From contig JAKFFJ010000017.1 in the NCBI GenBank assembly GCA_036675265.1, positions 1 to 64,000 on the forward strand: DNA of 64,000 nucleotides, in the 5' to 3' direction. The notes beneath the pieces are model-generated. The model searched no databases, was not told where the DNA came from, and was given only the letters and a program-made list of their open reading frames with translations. Within the stretch, counting starts at the first letter, position 1. Each line of letters opens with the position of its first letter. The translations under genes and the position numbers were made by a program. Of the stretch, positions 53,953-61,524 are shown in pieces. This DNA comes from CAMPJU01 sp036675265. GTDB lineage: Bacteria > Pseudomonadota > Gammaproteobacteria > Xanthomonadales > Xanthomonadaceae.

Positions 53953-55782
53953 GTTCACCGCGATCACCACGATCACCAGGTAGACGAGCGACAGCGGCCC
54001 CGCGACGCGCCAGAGGTCGGCGCTGCGGTAGTCCGCAGGACCGGTGATCATCGACATGATCGGGTTGGACGCGGTCATGAAGTTGTTGGACGCCGAAAGC
54101 GCGACGATCAGCGCGAACACCGTCGGGTCGCCACCGGCGGCGAGCGCCAGGTTGATGGCCATCGGCACCATCACGATCGTCGCGCCGACGTGGCTGATCA
54201 CCAGTGAGAAGATCGACGTGAGCAGCGCCAGCGCCGCCTGCAGGATCCAGTCCGGCAGGTCCTGTGGCAGCTGGTCCAGGGTGTTCCCTGCGATCCACGC
54301 GGCCGCGCCGCTGCTGTCCATCGCCCAGCCCAGCGGGATCAGGCAGGCCATCAGGAACACGGTCTTCCAGTTGATCGACGCATAGGCCTCGTCGATCTGC
54401 AGCACGCCGGTGACCAGCATGCCGGCCACGCCGGTCATCAGTGCGATGGACACCGGCAGCCGCGTGGACAGGGCCAGCAGCATGGTGACCGCGAAGACCA
54501 CCATCGCGATCTTGAACTTGTGCGGGCGCTGCTCGCCCTTGGGATAGTCGGTGACCACCACCAGGTCCTTGCCCTTGGCGGCGACGGCCAGGTCGGTCCA
54601 GATGCTGTGCAGCACCAGCATGTCGCCTGCGCGCAGCGGCACGTCGCGCACGTCCTCGCGCAGCACCTGCTTGTCCCGGTTGATGGCGAGCAGGCTGATG
54701 CCTTTCTGCTTGCGCAGCTGCAACTCGCCCGCGGTCTTGCCGAGGAACTTCGACGTCGGCGGCACCACCGCTTCGGAAATGCCGGCGCGGCTGGGGTTGA
54801 ACAGGTCGCCGAAGTGGCGCAGCCGCGACGACTGGCGCAGGAAGTTGTTCTGCGCGAAATCGGCGATGGCCTGCCGGTCGCCCATCACGCCGAGCACGCT
54901 GCCCACCCAGATGCGCGTGTCGGCCGGCGGCGCGAGCCGCGACTCGTTGCCGGACTTCAGCGCCAGCACCAGCGGCGCACGGTGCAACGCCTCGGCCTCG
55001 CCCAGCGACATGCCCACCAGCGGGCTGTCGGCCGCCACGGTCAACTCGTAGACGTCGCCCTCGATGCCGTACGCCTGCGCGAAGTAGCTCTGGGTGCGCG
55101 CAGGCGTGACGCCCTTGTCGCCGTCCTCGCGCAGCAGCCTGTCGCCGAACAGGTGGAAGTAGAGCAGGGCGGCGCCGAGCAGGGTCAGGCCGATCGGCAA
55201 GGGCGCGAACATCCGCAGTGGCTCGAGCGTCGCCACGCCCGACGGCAGGTTGGCGTTCGCCGACACCAGCAGGTCGTTGAGCAGGATCAGCGGCGAGTTG
55301 CCGACCATGGTCAGCGTGCCGCCCATCACGATGGCGGTGGCCAGCGGCAGCAGCAGGCGCGACAGCGGCAAACCCGTGCGCGACGACAGCCGCGAGGCGA
55401 CCGGCAGGTAGAGCGCCATCACCGAGGGGTTCTGCATGATCGAGGAATTGAGGCCGGCCACCGCGGAGGTGAGCAGCAACAACCGGGTCTCCACGCCGTG
55501 CGCGCGTCGCAGCAGCCAGCCGGCCAGCCGGTTCAGCGCGCCGGTGCGGTCCAGGCCCGCGCCGAGGATCATGGTCGCGATGATGCTGATGACCGCGTTG
55601 CCCGAGAAGCCGTTGAACAGGTCCTCCGGCGCGACCAGCCCGGTCAGGCCCAGCAGGACCAGCACCACCAGGGCGACGACGTCGGCGCGGATCCGCTCGA
55701 ACAGGAACATCGCCATCGTGAAGCCCACCAGCCCGAGCACGAGCTTCATGTCGGTGGTGAGCGTCAGCGCGGTGTCCATCAC
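53941..55782 (-). CDS. SLC13-type permease with two RCK_C (TrkA-C) domains
   Basis: 613 residues. Two groups of hydrophobic helices (about 10-205 and 420-613) flank a cytoplasmic insert (about 225-405) with two TrkA-C-like units (VYELTVAADSPLVGMSLGEAE; SEAVVPPTSKFLGKTAGELQL). The GNSPLILLND and SASNNFMTASNP segments match the SLC13/DASS substrate sites. Likely sodium-coupled anion uptake (sulfate or dicarboxylate). It starts three bases after trmB ends, last gene of the thiS-thiG-trmB unit. Confidence 0.87.
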   Translation of the reverse strand: MMDTALTLTTDMKLVLGLVGFTMAMFLFERIRADVVALVVLVLLGLTGLVAPEDLFNGFSGNAVISIIATMILGAGLDRTGALNRLAGWLLRRAHGVETRLLLLTSAVAGLNSSIMQNPSVMALYLPVASRLSSRTGLPLSRLLLPLATAIVMGGTLTMVGNSPLILLNDLLVSANANLPSGVATLEPLRMFAPLPIGLTLLGAALLYFHLFGDRLLREDGDKGVTPARTQSYFAQAYGIEGDVYELTVAADSPLVGMSLGEAEALHRAPLVLALKSGNESRLAPPADTRIWVGSVLGVMGDRQAIADFAQNNFLRQSSRLRHFGDLFNPSRAGISEAVVPPTSKFLGKTAGELQLRKQKGISLLAINRDKQVLREDVRDVPLRAGDMLVLHSIWTDLAVAAKGKDLVVVTDYPKGEQRPHKFKIAMVVFAVTMLLALSTRLPVSIALMTGVAGMLVTGVLQIDEAYASINWKTVFLMACLIPLGWAMDSSGAAAWIAGNTLDQLPQDLPDWILQAALALLTSIFSLVISHVGATIVMVPMAINLALAAGGDPTVFALIVALSASNNFMTASNPIMSMITGPADYRSADLWRVAGPLSLVYLVIVVIAVNLLF

Positions 55783-55785
55783 GTG

Positions 55786-56499
55786 TCAGGCGTCCGGCGT
55801 CTTGTCGTAGACCAGGTCCCAGACCCCGTGGCCCAGGCGCAGGCCGCGGGCCTCGAAGTGCGTCTGCGGGCGCCAGGGCGGCCGAGGCACCGCGCCGCGC
55901 GGGCCAGCCCGGTTGGCGATGCCCGGCGTCGCGTCCAGCACGTCCCACATCTGCCCGGCATAGTCCTGCCAATCGGTCGCGAGGTGCAAGCGCCCGCCGG
56001 GTGCGAGCTTGCGCACGAGCAGGGCGGCGAAGCCCGCGCTCACCAGGCGCCGCTTGTTGTGGCGCTTCTTGTGCCAGGGATCCGGGAAGTAGATCCGGAC
56101 TTCGTCCAGGCTCCCGTCGACCATCTCGTGCTCGAGCACCTCGACCGCGTCGTGGTGGTACAGGCGCACGTTGCGGGCATCGTCCGCGTCCAGCGCGTTG
56201 AGCAGGCGGCCGACGCCGGGGGCGTGGACCTCGATGCCGACATGGTCGCGGTCGGGATCGCGCGCGGCGGAGAAGCGCAACGCCTCGCCGTTGCCGAACC
56301 CGATCTCCAGCACGCGCGGCGCCTGGCGCCCGAACACGGCATCGAGGTCGCGCGGCGTGCCCGCGTAGTCCAGGCCGAAGCGGGGCCACAACGCATCGAA
56401 CGCGCGTTGCTGCGCCGGCGTGAACCGGCCCTGGCGCAACACGAAGCTGCGGATCCTGCGCTGGCCCTCCGTGACGGTGAAGGGCTTGGGACCCGCCAT
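55786..56499 (-). CDS. trmB: tRNA (guanine-N7-)-methyltransferase
   Basis: 237 residues. SAM site LEIGFGNGEALRF, VGIEVHAPGVGRLL and the family signature YFPDPWHKKRHNKRRLV, ending ATDWQDYA. Forms m7G46 in tRNA variable loops. ATG 56499 overlaps the thiG stop (ATGA); the open frame upstream is within thiG and ignored. Confidence 0.95.
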   Translation of the reverse strand: MAGPKPFTVTEGQRRIRSFVLRQGRFTPAQQRAFDALWPRFGLDYAGTPRDLDAVFGRQAPRVLEIGFGNGEALRFSAARDPDRDHVGIEVHAPGVGRLLNALDADDARNVRLYHHDAVEVLEHEMVDGSLDEVRIYFPDPWHKKRHNKRRLVSAGFAALLVRKLAPGGRLHLATDWQDYAGQMWDVLDATPGIANRAGPRGAVPRPPWRPQTHFEARGLRLGHGVWDLVYDKTPDA

Positions 56500-57317
56500 C
56501 AGCCGACCAGCCCGTCCACCGGCGAGGAGGCGCTGGCGAAGCGCTTGCGCGGGATGCGGCCCGCGCGGAACGCAGCGCGCCCGGCCTCGACCGCCAGCTT
56601 CATCGCGTGCGCCATCAGCACGGGATCGCGCGCGCCGGCGATGGCGGTGTTCATCAGCACGCCGTCGCAACCCAGCTCCATCGCGATCGATGCATCCGAC
56701 GCCGTGCCGACGCCGGCGTCGACGATGATCGGCACCTTCGCGTTCTCCACGATCTCCAGCAGGTTGTAGCGATTCTGGATGCCGAGGCCGGAGCCGATGG
56801 GCGCGGCGAGCGGCATCACCGCGACGCAGCCGATGGCCTCGAGCCGTTTCGCAAGCACCGGGTCGTCGCTGGTGTAGACCATGACGTCGAAGCCGTCGGC
56901 GACGAGGGTCTCGGCCGCGGCGAGCGTCTGCACGACGTCGGGGAACAGCGTGCGCTGGTCGCCCAGGACTTCGAGCTTCACCAGGGTGTGGCCGTCGAGC
57001 AGTTCGCGGGCGAGCCGGCACGTGCGCACGGCGTCGTCGGCGGTGTAGCAGCCGGCGGTGTTGGGCAGGATCGTGTAGCGGTCCGGCGGGAGGACGTCGA
57101 GGAGGTTGGGCTCCCCCGGGGCCTGTCCGATGTTCGTCCGGCGGATGGCGACGGTGACGATCTCGGCGCCGGCGGCCCGGGTGGCCAGGCGGGTCTGTTC
57201 GAGGTCGGCGAACTTGCCGGTGCCGGTCAGCAGGCGGGAGTGGTAGCGGCGCCCGGCGATGACCAGGGCGTCGTCGGACCCGCGGTCAGCGGGCGCGGAT
57301 TCGTGGGGGTTCGGCAT
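56499..57317 (-). CDS. thiG: Thiazole synthase ThiG
   Basis: 272 residues. Condenses DXP, dehydroglycine and ThiS-thiocarboxylate to the thiazole phosphate of thiamine. SRLLTGTGKF, TVAIRRTN, ILPNTAGCYTADDAV, Schiff-base Lys in HTLVKLEVLGD, PLAAPIGSGLGIQN and DAGVGTASDAS are conserved. In most genomes ThiS ends just before ThiG; here 273 bases separate them, and that gap holds an antisense riboswitch-like structure. Confidence 0.95.
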   Translation of the reverse strand: MPNPHESAPADRGSDDALVIAGRRYHSRLLTGTGKFADLEQTRLATRAAGAEIVTVAIRRTNIGQAPGEPNLLDVLPPDRYTILPNTAGCYTADDAVRTCRLARELLDGHTLVKLEVLGDQRTLFPDVVQTLAAAETLVADGFDVMVYTSDDPVLAKRLEAIGCVAVMPLAAPIGSGLGIQNRYNLLEIVENAKVPIIVDAGVGTASDASIAMELGCDGVLMNTAIAGARDPVLMAHAMKLAVEAGRAAFRAGRIPRKRFASASSPVDGLVG

Positions 57318-57461
57318 GCGTCCATGGTACCAAGCGCCCTCGTGCCGGCCGGGCCCGCGCCGGGTGCTGGCCGGTCACCGGCGCGCCGCGCGTTGTCCGA
57401 TCCGTGGGCCGGGATGTGGCCATCCCCCCGATTGCTGCAAGGACGCCGGCCCACGCCGCGC

Positions 57462-57588
57462 GATGCGCCACCGCTGCACGCCAAAAGGCACACCCGGCGA
57501 GAGCCGGGGTCGCAAAGCTACGGGTCCCGGCGACTTTCCCCCTGCCGCGGATCGCCGGGTTCCCGTTCCGCGGTGCGCATCGCGCACC
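57462..57588 (+). promoter_or_regulatory. Cyclic-di-GMP-I (GEMM-I) riboswitch candidate, plus strand
   Basis: Core 57487-57565. GGCACACC leads into a 6-bp stem capped by a GAGA (GNRA) loop (57493-57498 with 57503-57508), then GTCGCAAAGC (57509-57518), TACGGGTC (57519-57526), a second hairpin, and GATCGCCGGGTTCCCG (57550-57565). The GEMM-I consensus as I recall it is GGCAAACC...GGACGCAAAGC-CACGGGTC...GAnAGCCGGGTTGCCG; two core bases differ (A to C in CAAACC, A to T in GGAC). An outer 12-bp helix (57462-57474 with 57570-57581, one bulge) encloses it. Its 3' strand can instead fold into GGTGCGC-ATC-GCGCACC (57572-57588), a plausible switch. The next plus-strand gene is the EstA-like autotransporter at 57885. 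Confidence 0.75.
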
Positions 57589-57590
57589 TG

Positions 57591-57806
57591 CTAGCCGCCC
57601 CCCAGCGCATGCACCACCTCGACCCGGTCCCCGGCTTCGAGCACCCGCGTCGCATGCGCGCTGCGCGGCACGATCTCCCGGTTGACCTCGACCGCCACGC
57701 GGCGCCCGGCCAGTCCCTCGCGTTCGAGCAGGCCGGCGACGGTGCAGCCGGCCGGAACGGCCAGCGGCGCGTCGTTGAACACGATCTCGAGTGGGGTGCC
57801 CTGCAT
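57591..57806 (-). CDS. thiS: Sulfur-carrier protein ThiS
   Basis: 71 residues, ubiquitin-like, ending VEVVHALGGG; the terminal Gly-Gly is adenylated by ThiF and thiocarboxylated as sulfur donor to ThiG. LEIVFNDAPLAVPAGCTVAGLL begins in family style. Here the C-terminus has three glycines. The first gene of the thiamine unit; no Shine-Dalgarno sequence is visible and a -10 lies six bases before ATG. Confidence 0.93.
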   Translation of the reverse strand: MQGTPLEIVFNDAPLAVPAGCTVAGLLEREGLAGRRVAVEVNREIVPRSAHATRVLEAGDRVEVVHALGGG

Positions 57807-57812
57807 GGCGCC

Positions 57813-57818
57813 ATTCTA
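57813..57818 (-). promoter_or_regulatory. -10 element of thiS, probable leaderless mRNA
   Basis: TAGAAT on the minus strand (complement of 57813-57818), then six bases, then ATG. The geometry is the same as at 42624-42636. No TPP riboswitch is seen upstream. The 78-base gap 57807-57884 is shared with the divergent autotransporter gene. Confidence 0.35.
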
Positions 57819-57884
57819 GGCATTGGCGGCCCACCCCGATCCGTGGAACGATGGCGTCCATCCGCCACCGTACAGAAGGTCCGC

Positions 57885-59705
57885 ATGCGCCAGCTCCTCC
57901 GCCCCCTCGGCACCGCCCTTGCCGTCGCCCTCGCAGCGGCCGCGGCCCCGGCTGCCGCACAGACGTACTCGCAGACCATCTTCTTCGGCGACAGCATGAC
58001 CGACACCGGGGCGTTCCGGCCGGCGCTGATCCAGGTCGTGGGACCCAACGGCGCGCTGATCGGGCGCTTCACGACGAACCCCGACTTCATCTGGGCCGAC
58101 TTCCTGGCCGACTACTACGGCACCGACGCCACGCCGGTGAACCAGGGCGGCGTCAACTTCGCCGTGGGCGGCGCGCGCAACGGCACGAACACGACCACGG
58201 CGCTGGGCCCGGTGCCTGCGGTACTGACCCAGGTCAACGCATACCTGGCGGCCACCGGCGGCGTCGCCGACCCGGACGCGCTGTACACGGTGTGGGGCGG
58301 CAACAACGACATGTTCGCGATCGCCAACGGCGCACCCGTCGCGGCCACCATGGCGGCGGCGGTGGGTGCGCAGGTCACCGCGATCGGGTTGCTGCAGGGC
58401 GCAGGCGCGCAATACGTGCTGATGCCGAACGTACCGGACCTCGGCCTGACGCCGTCGTTCCTGGTGTCGGGCCAGGGCGCCACCGGCACGGCGCTGGCGA
58501 CGGCCTACAACGCGGCGCTGTTCGACGCGCTGGCCGCGGCTGGTCTTGCCGTGATCCCGGTCGATGCGTTCGCCATCCTCCAGGAGATCGCCGCCGATCC
58601 GGGGACGTACGGGTTTTCCAACGTCACGGGCACTGCGTGCCTGCCGGCGTTCACCGCCCAGGCATTGACCTGCAATCCCGGCAATTTCGCCAGCCCGACC
58701 GCACCGGACACGTATGCGTTCGCCGACGGCGTGCACCCGACGGGCGCGGCGCACGAGGTCATCGCCGACCTCGCGCTCTCGGCACTGGAAGGCCCGCGGC
58801 AGGTCGCGGTGCTGCCGCACTCGGCCGCGATGGTGGGGCGCGCGCGGGCCGGACGGGTCTCGGCCCGGGCGGGCGCGGCCAGCGCCAATGCGGGCCTGCA
58901 CTGGTGGGCCGACGTGCGTGGCGACTTCCAGCGCTACGAGCGCGGCGACGCGTACGACGGCATGGGGCCGACCCTGACGGTCGGCGTGGGCAGCGGCGGC
59001 GACGGACTGGCGTATGGCGCCTTCGTCGGCATCGGCCGCCAGGACATCGACTGGGGCCTGCGCCGCGGCGAATTCGACCAGCGCGACACCACGGTGGGCG
59101 GCTACCTGGGCTGGCAACGCGGCGCGTTGTGGGCCAATGCGCAGGCGAGCTGGACGCGCCTGGGCTTCGATGTCGCGCGCGACGTGCAGCTGGGGCCGGC
59201 GACCCGCACCCACCGCGGGTCGCCGGACGGCAGCAACCTCGGCGTCGGCGTGGATGCCGGCTGGACGTTCGGCGAGGGCGCCGTGCGGCACGGGCCGGTG
59301 GTGTCGGTGCTGTCGCAGCGCATCGAGGTCGACGGTTACACCGAGGACAACCTCTCCTCCAGCGCGCTGGCGTTCCCGGACCAGGCATACGACTCGCTGA
59401 TCGGCAGCATCGGCTGGCAGGCGAGCTTCGTGGCGGATCCGCGGTTCCGGCCCTACGCCCGGCTGACCCTGGACCGGGAATTCGAGGATGCGCCGGAGCA
59501 GGCGTTCGCCCAGGCGTCGTCGATCCCCGGCTCGCTGCCCTACGCGGTACCCGGGCTCGAGTACGACGACCAGTACGCGACGGCCACGTTCGGCGCGCGG
59601 ACCCGGTTGTTCGGCCTGGAGGCCGACATCGGCGCCAGCACGACGGTCAACCAGGGCAGTGGCACCGACGCCACGGTGTTCGTGACGCTGGGCGGCGGTT
59701 TCTGA
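57885..59705 (+). CDS. EstA-like GDSL esterase/lipase autotransporter
   Basis: 606 residues. Signal peptide 1-27 (APAAAQ). GDSL block I is FFGDSMTDTG (catalytic Ser37), block II GGARNG, block III GGNND, block V DGVHPT (Asp281, His284). A type V autotransporter beta-barrel spans about 330-606, ending LGGGF with the C-terminal Phe. In Pseudomonas, EstA sits in the outer membrane with the esterase outside and affects rhamnolipid, motility and biofilm. AGAAGG precedes the ATG. The c-di-GMP riboswitch candidate lies 300-425 bases upstream on the same strand. Confidence 0.92.
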   Translation: MRQLLRPLGTALAVALAAAAAPAAAQTYSQTIFFGDSMTDTGAFRPALIQVVGPNGALIGRFTTNPDFIWADFLADYYGTDATPVNQGGVNFAVGGARNGTNTTTALGPVPAVLTQVNAYLAATGGVADPDALYTVWGGNNDMFAIANGAPVAATMAAAVGAQVTAIGLLQGAGAQYVLMPNVPDLGLTPSFLVSGQGATGTALATAYNAALFDALAAAGLAVIPVDAFAILQEIAADPGTYGFSNVTGTACLPAFTAQALTCNPGNFASPTAPDTYAFADGVHPTGAAHEVIADLALSALEGPRQVAVLPHSAAMVGRARAGRVSARAGAASANAGLHWWADVRGDFQRYERGDAYDGMGPTLTVGVGSGGDGLAYGAFVGIGRQDIDWGLRRGEFDQRDTTVGGYLGWQRGALWANAQASWTRLGFDVARDVQLGPATRTHRGSPDGSNLGVGVDAGWTFGEGAVRHGPVVSVLSQRIEVDGYTEDNLSSSALAFPDQAYDSLIGSIGWQASFVADPRFRPYARLTLDREFEDAPEQAFAQASSIPGSLPYAVPGLEYDDQYATATFGARTRLFGLEADIGASTTVNQGSGTDATVFVTLGGGF

Positions 59706-59730
59706 CGCCGGGCCGGGCGGCCGCGGAGGC

Positions 59731-59759
59731 TTCAGCCGCGGCCCCGTTCCGGCCATAAT
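59731..59759 (+). promoter_or_regulatory. Promoter of tRNA-Gly (and possibly rimBK)
   Basis: TTCAGC at 59731-59736, a 17-base spacer and CATAAT at 59754-59759, 12 bases before the tRNA. The -35 lies within an 8-bp GC hairpin (59719-59726 with 59736-59743) after the autotransporter stop. Confidence 0.6.
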
Positions 59760-59770
59760 GGCGGCCGAAA

Positions 59771-59844
59771 GCGGGTGTAGTTCAATGGTAGAACTGCAGC
59801 TTCCCAAGCTGCTAACGTGGGTTCGATTCCCATCACCCGCTCCA
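59771..59844 (+). tRNA. tRNA-Gly(CCC)
   Basis: 74 bases including an encoded CCA. Acceptor GCGGGTG pairs with CACCCGC, discriminator T; D-arm TAGTTCAATGGTA; anticodon stem GCAGC/GCTGC with loop TTCCCAA, so anticodon CCC; T-arm GTGGG-TTCGATT-CCCAT. All cloverleaf stems pair. The rimB start codon follows 20 bases later, so processing may release the rimBK mRNA. Confidence 0.97.
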
Positions 59845-59863
59845 TCCCACGAATGAAGGCGCC

Positions 59864-60307
59864 ATGGCGACGATGATCGGCTGGCGCGAATGGGTGGCGC
59901 TTCCCGCGCTGGGCATCCGGACCCTCCGGGCCAAGGTCGATACCGGCGCGCGCACCAGCGCATTGCACGTGGATGCGCAGTGGCGCTTCACCGAGGCGGG
60001 CGGCCCCTGGGTCGGGTTCCGGCTCACCGTCGGCGAGGCAGGCGGTACCGTCATCGAAGCGGCTGCACCCCTGCTGGAGGAACGCGACGTCACCGACTCC
60101 GGTGGCCATCGCACGCGTCGCGCCTTCCTGCGCACGCGGTTGGAACTGGCCGGCATCGCGCGGGATGTCGAGGTCAACCTCGCCGACCGCCACGGCATGC
60201 GCTTCCCCATGTTGCTGGGTCGTACCGCCCTCGCCGACGCGTTCACGGTCGATCCCGCACGCTCGTTCCTGGCGTCCGGGGACGTGCCCGGGGGAGAGCA
60301 CGAATGA
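59864..60307 (+). CDS. rimB: Retropepsin-like protease of the RimB / DUF-type ATP-dependent zinc protease family
   Basis: 147 residues. LRAKVDTGARTSALH carries the Asp-Thr-Gly-Ala active-site motif of retropepsin-like aspartic proteases. Annotated in many genomes as putative ATP-dependent zinc protease; in Pseudomonas its homologue RimB is encoded with RimK and modulates it (family knowledge). It overlaps rimK by four bases. No rimA is present. Confidence 0.82.
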   Translation: MATMIGWREWVALPALGIRTLRAKVDTGARTSALHVDAQWRFTEAGGPWVGFRLTVGEAGGTVIEAAAPLLEERDVTDSGGHRTRRAFLRTRLELAGIARDVEVNLADRHGMRFPMLLGRTALADAFTVDPARSFLASGDVPGGEHE

Positions 60308-61260
60308 AGCTGGCGATCCTGTCCCGCAACGGCAAGCTCTATTCCACGCGCCGCCTGGTGGAAGCCGCGCGCGAACAGGGGCACAGCGTGCGCGTGCTCG
60401 ACCCGCTGCGGTGCTACATGCGCATCGCCGAGGACGGTTTCGCGATGCATTACCGCGGCCGGCCGCTGGCCGGCTACCACGCGGTGATCCCGCGCATCGG
60501 CGCGTCCGTCACGCGATATGGCACCGCGGTCCTGCGCCAGTTCGAGTTGATGGGCAGCTACACGCCCAACCCCTCCGACGCGATCCTGCGCGCGCGCGAC
60601 AAGCTGCGCTGCCACCAGCTGCTTGCCGCGCAGGGGCTCGGCCTGCCGATCACCGTGTTCGGCGACAACCCGGACGACACCCACGACCTGTTGTCGCTGC
60701 TCGGCCCGCCGCCGCACGTCATCAAGCTGACCGAAGGCACGCAGGGCGCCGGCGTGATGCTGACCGAAAAGCCGTCGGCGTCGCGCAGCGTGATCGAGGC
60801 GCTGCGCGGCCTGTATGCCAACTTCGTGGTGCAGGAATTCATCGGCGAGGCGAAGGGTGCGGACCTGCGCTGCTTCGTGGTCGGCGGCAAGGTCGTCGCC
60901 GCGATGCGCCGGCAGGCGCCCAAGGGCGAGTTCCGTTCCAACCTGCACCGGGGCGGCAAGGCGCGCGCGGTGACCGCAACCCTGGCCGAGCAGGAGACCG
61001 CGGTGCGCGCCGCGCGCCTGCTCGGGTTGGGCGTGTGCGGCGTCGACCTCATCCGCTCCAGGCGCGGGCCGCTGATCCTCGAGGTCAACGCCTCGCCGGG
61101 CCTGGAGGGGATCGAGGGGGCCTCCGGCGTGGACGTGGCGGCGCGCATCGTCGAGTACGTCGCCGGCCGCCTCCAGCGCCGCTCGGCGCGGATCCGCCCG
61201 ACCCGGCTGCGGCTGGCCCGGGAACGGCCGGGCCTGGCGCCATCCCTGGCGCGCCACTAG
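60304..61260 (+). CDS. rimK: RimK-type ATP-grasp glutamate ligase
   Basis: 318 residues. The N-terminus MKLAILSRNGKLYSTRRL, PRIGASVTRYGTAVLRQFE, ATP-grasp HVIKLTEGTQGAGVML, FVVQEFIGEAKGADLRCFVV (across two blocks) and the Mg site LILEVNASPGLEGIE are typical. RimK adds glutamate residues to the C-terminus of ribosomal protein S6. In Pseudomonas RimK activity responds to c-di-GMP and to RimB. A basic C-terminal extension of about 25 residues (RRSARIRPTRLRLARERPG) goes beyond E. coli RimK. Confidence 0.92.
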   Translation: MKLAILSRNGKLYSTRRLVEAAREQGHSVRVLDPLRCYMRIAEDGFAMHYRGRPLAGYHAVIPRIGASVTRYGTAVLRQFELMGSYTPNPSDAILRARDKLRCHQLLAAQGLGLPITVFGDNPDDTHDLLSLLGPPPHVIKLTEGTQGAGVMLTEKPSASRSVIEALRGLYANFVVQEFIGEAKGADLRCFVVGGKVVAAMRRQAPKGEFRSNLHRGGKARAVTATLAEQETAVRAARLLGLGVCGVDLIRSRRGPLILEVNASPGLEGIEGASGVDVAARIVEYVAGRLQRRSARIRPTRLRLARERPGLAPSLARH

Positions 61261-61295
61261 GAAAATCAACCAGTTGCGCGTGACGAAGCGTCGGC

Positions 61296-61314
61296 GGGGC
61301 AATCCGCCCCGGCG
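61296..61314 (+). terminator. Weak terminator-like hairpin after rimK
   Basis: GGGGC (61296-61300), loop AATCC, GCCCC (61306-61310), followed only by GGCGTTT. Short stem and short T-run. Confidence 0.35.
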
Positions 61315-61329
61315 TTTAACGAGCCTTTA

Positions 61330-61481
61330 ATCGGCCCCGGCGTAGCTTAGTCCGGACCGAAGTCCTGCCGCTTTCCGGACCGGGTACCGCACAGGCATCC
61401 CTCGCTGGACGAAGCAGATTACGGTAATCGGGGTAACACTTTTGGCCCAGCGCGGCGCCCGCCGCGACTGGGCCTTCCTTT
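61330..61481 (+). ncRNA. Possible small RNA or structured leader before the response regulator
   Basis: No open frame of note. Contains a 13-base palindrome GATTACGGTAATC (61417-61429), then a strong composite hairpin: GGCCCAG (61444-61450) with CTGGGCC (61468-61474), inner CGCGGC with GCCGCG around a GCCC loop, followed by TTCCTTT. This is a good intrinsic terminator placed 44 bases before the regulator gene, so it ends either a small RNA or an attenuated leader. Start is a guess. Confidence 0.35.
61417..61429. promoter_or_regulatory. Palindromic operator-like site upstream of the two-component system
   Basis: GATTAC-G-GTAATC, a perfect 6+1+6 inverted repeat, AT-rich in a GC-rich gap, 96 bases before the regulator start. 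Possible binding site of the adjacent OmpR-type regulator, but these usually bind direct repeats, so this is uncertain. Confidence 0.3.
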
Positions 61482-61524
61482 GCGCTCTGGCAAACTCGGG
61501 CACGCCCCCAGGAAGGAATCCCCC

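Noticed and set aside
57404..57685. 93-residue plus-strand frame crossing the riboswitch candidate
   Set aside because: No ribosome site, composition of a shadow, and it would run through the structured RNA and thiS antisense.
57807..57884. TPP riboswitch before thiS
   Set aside because: The gap is too short and lacks the CUGAGA and ACCUGA-type motifs of TPP riboswitches.
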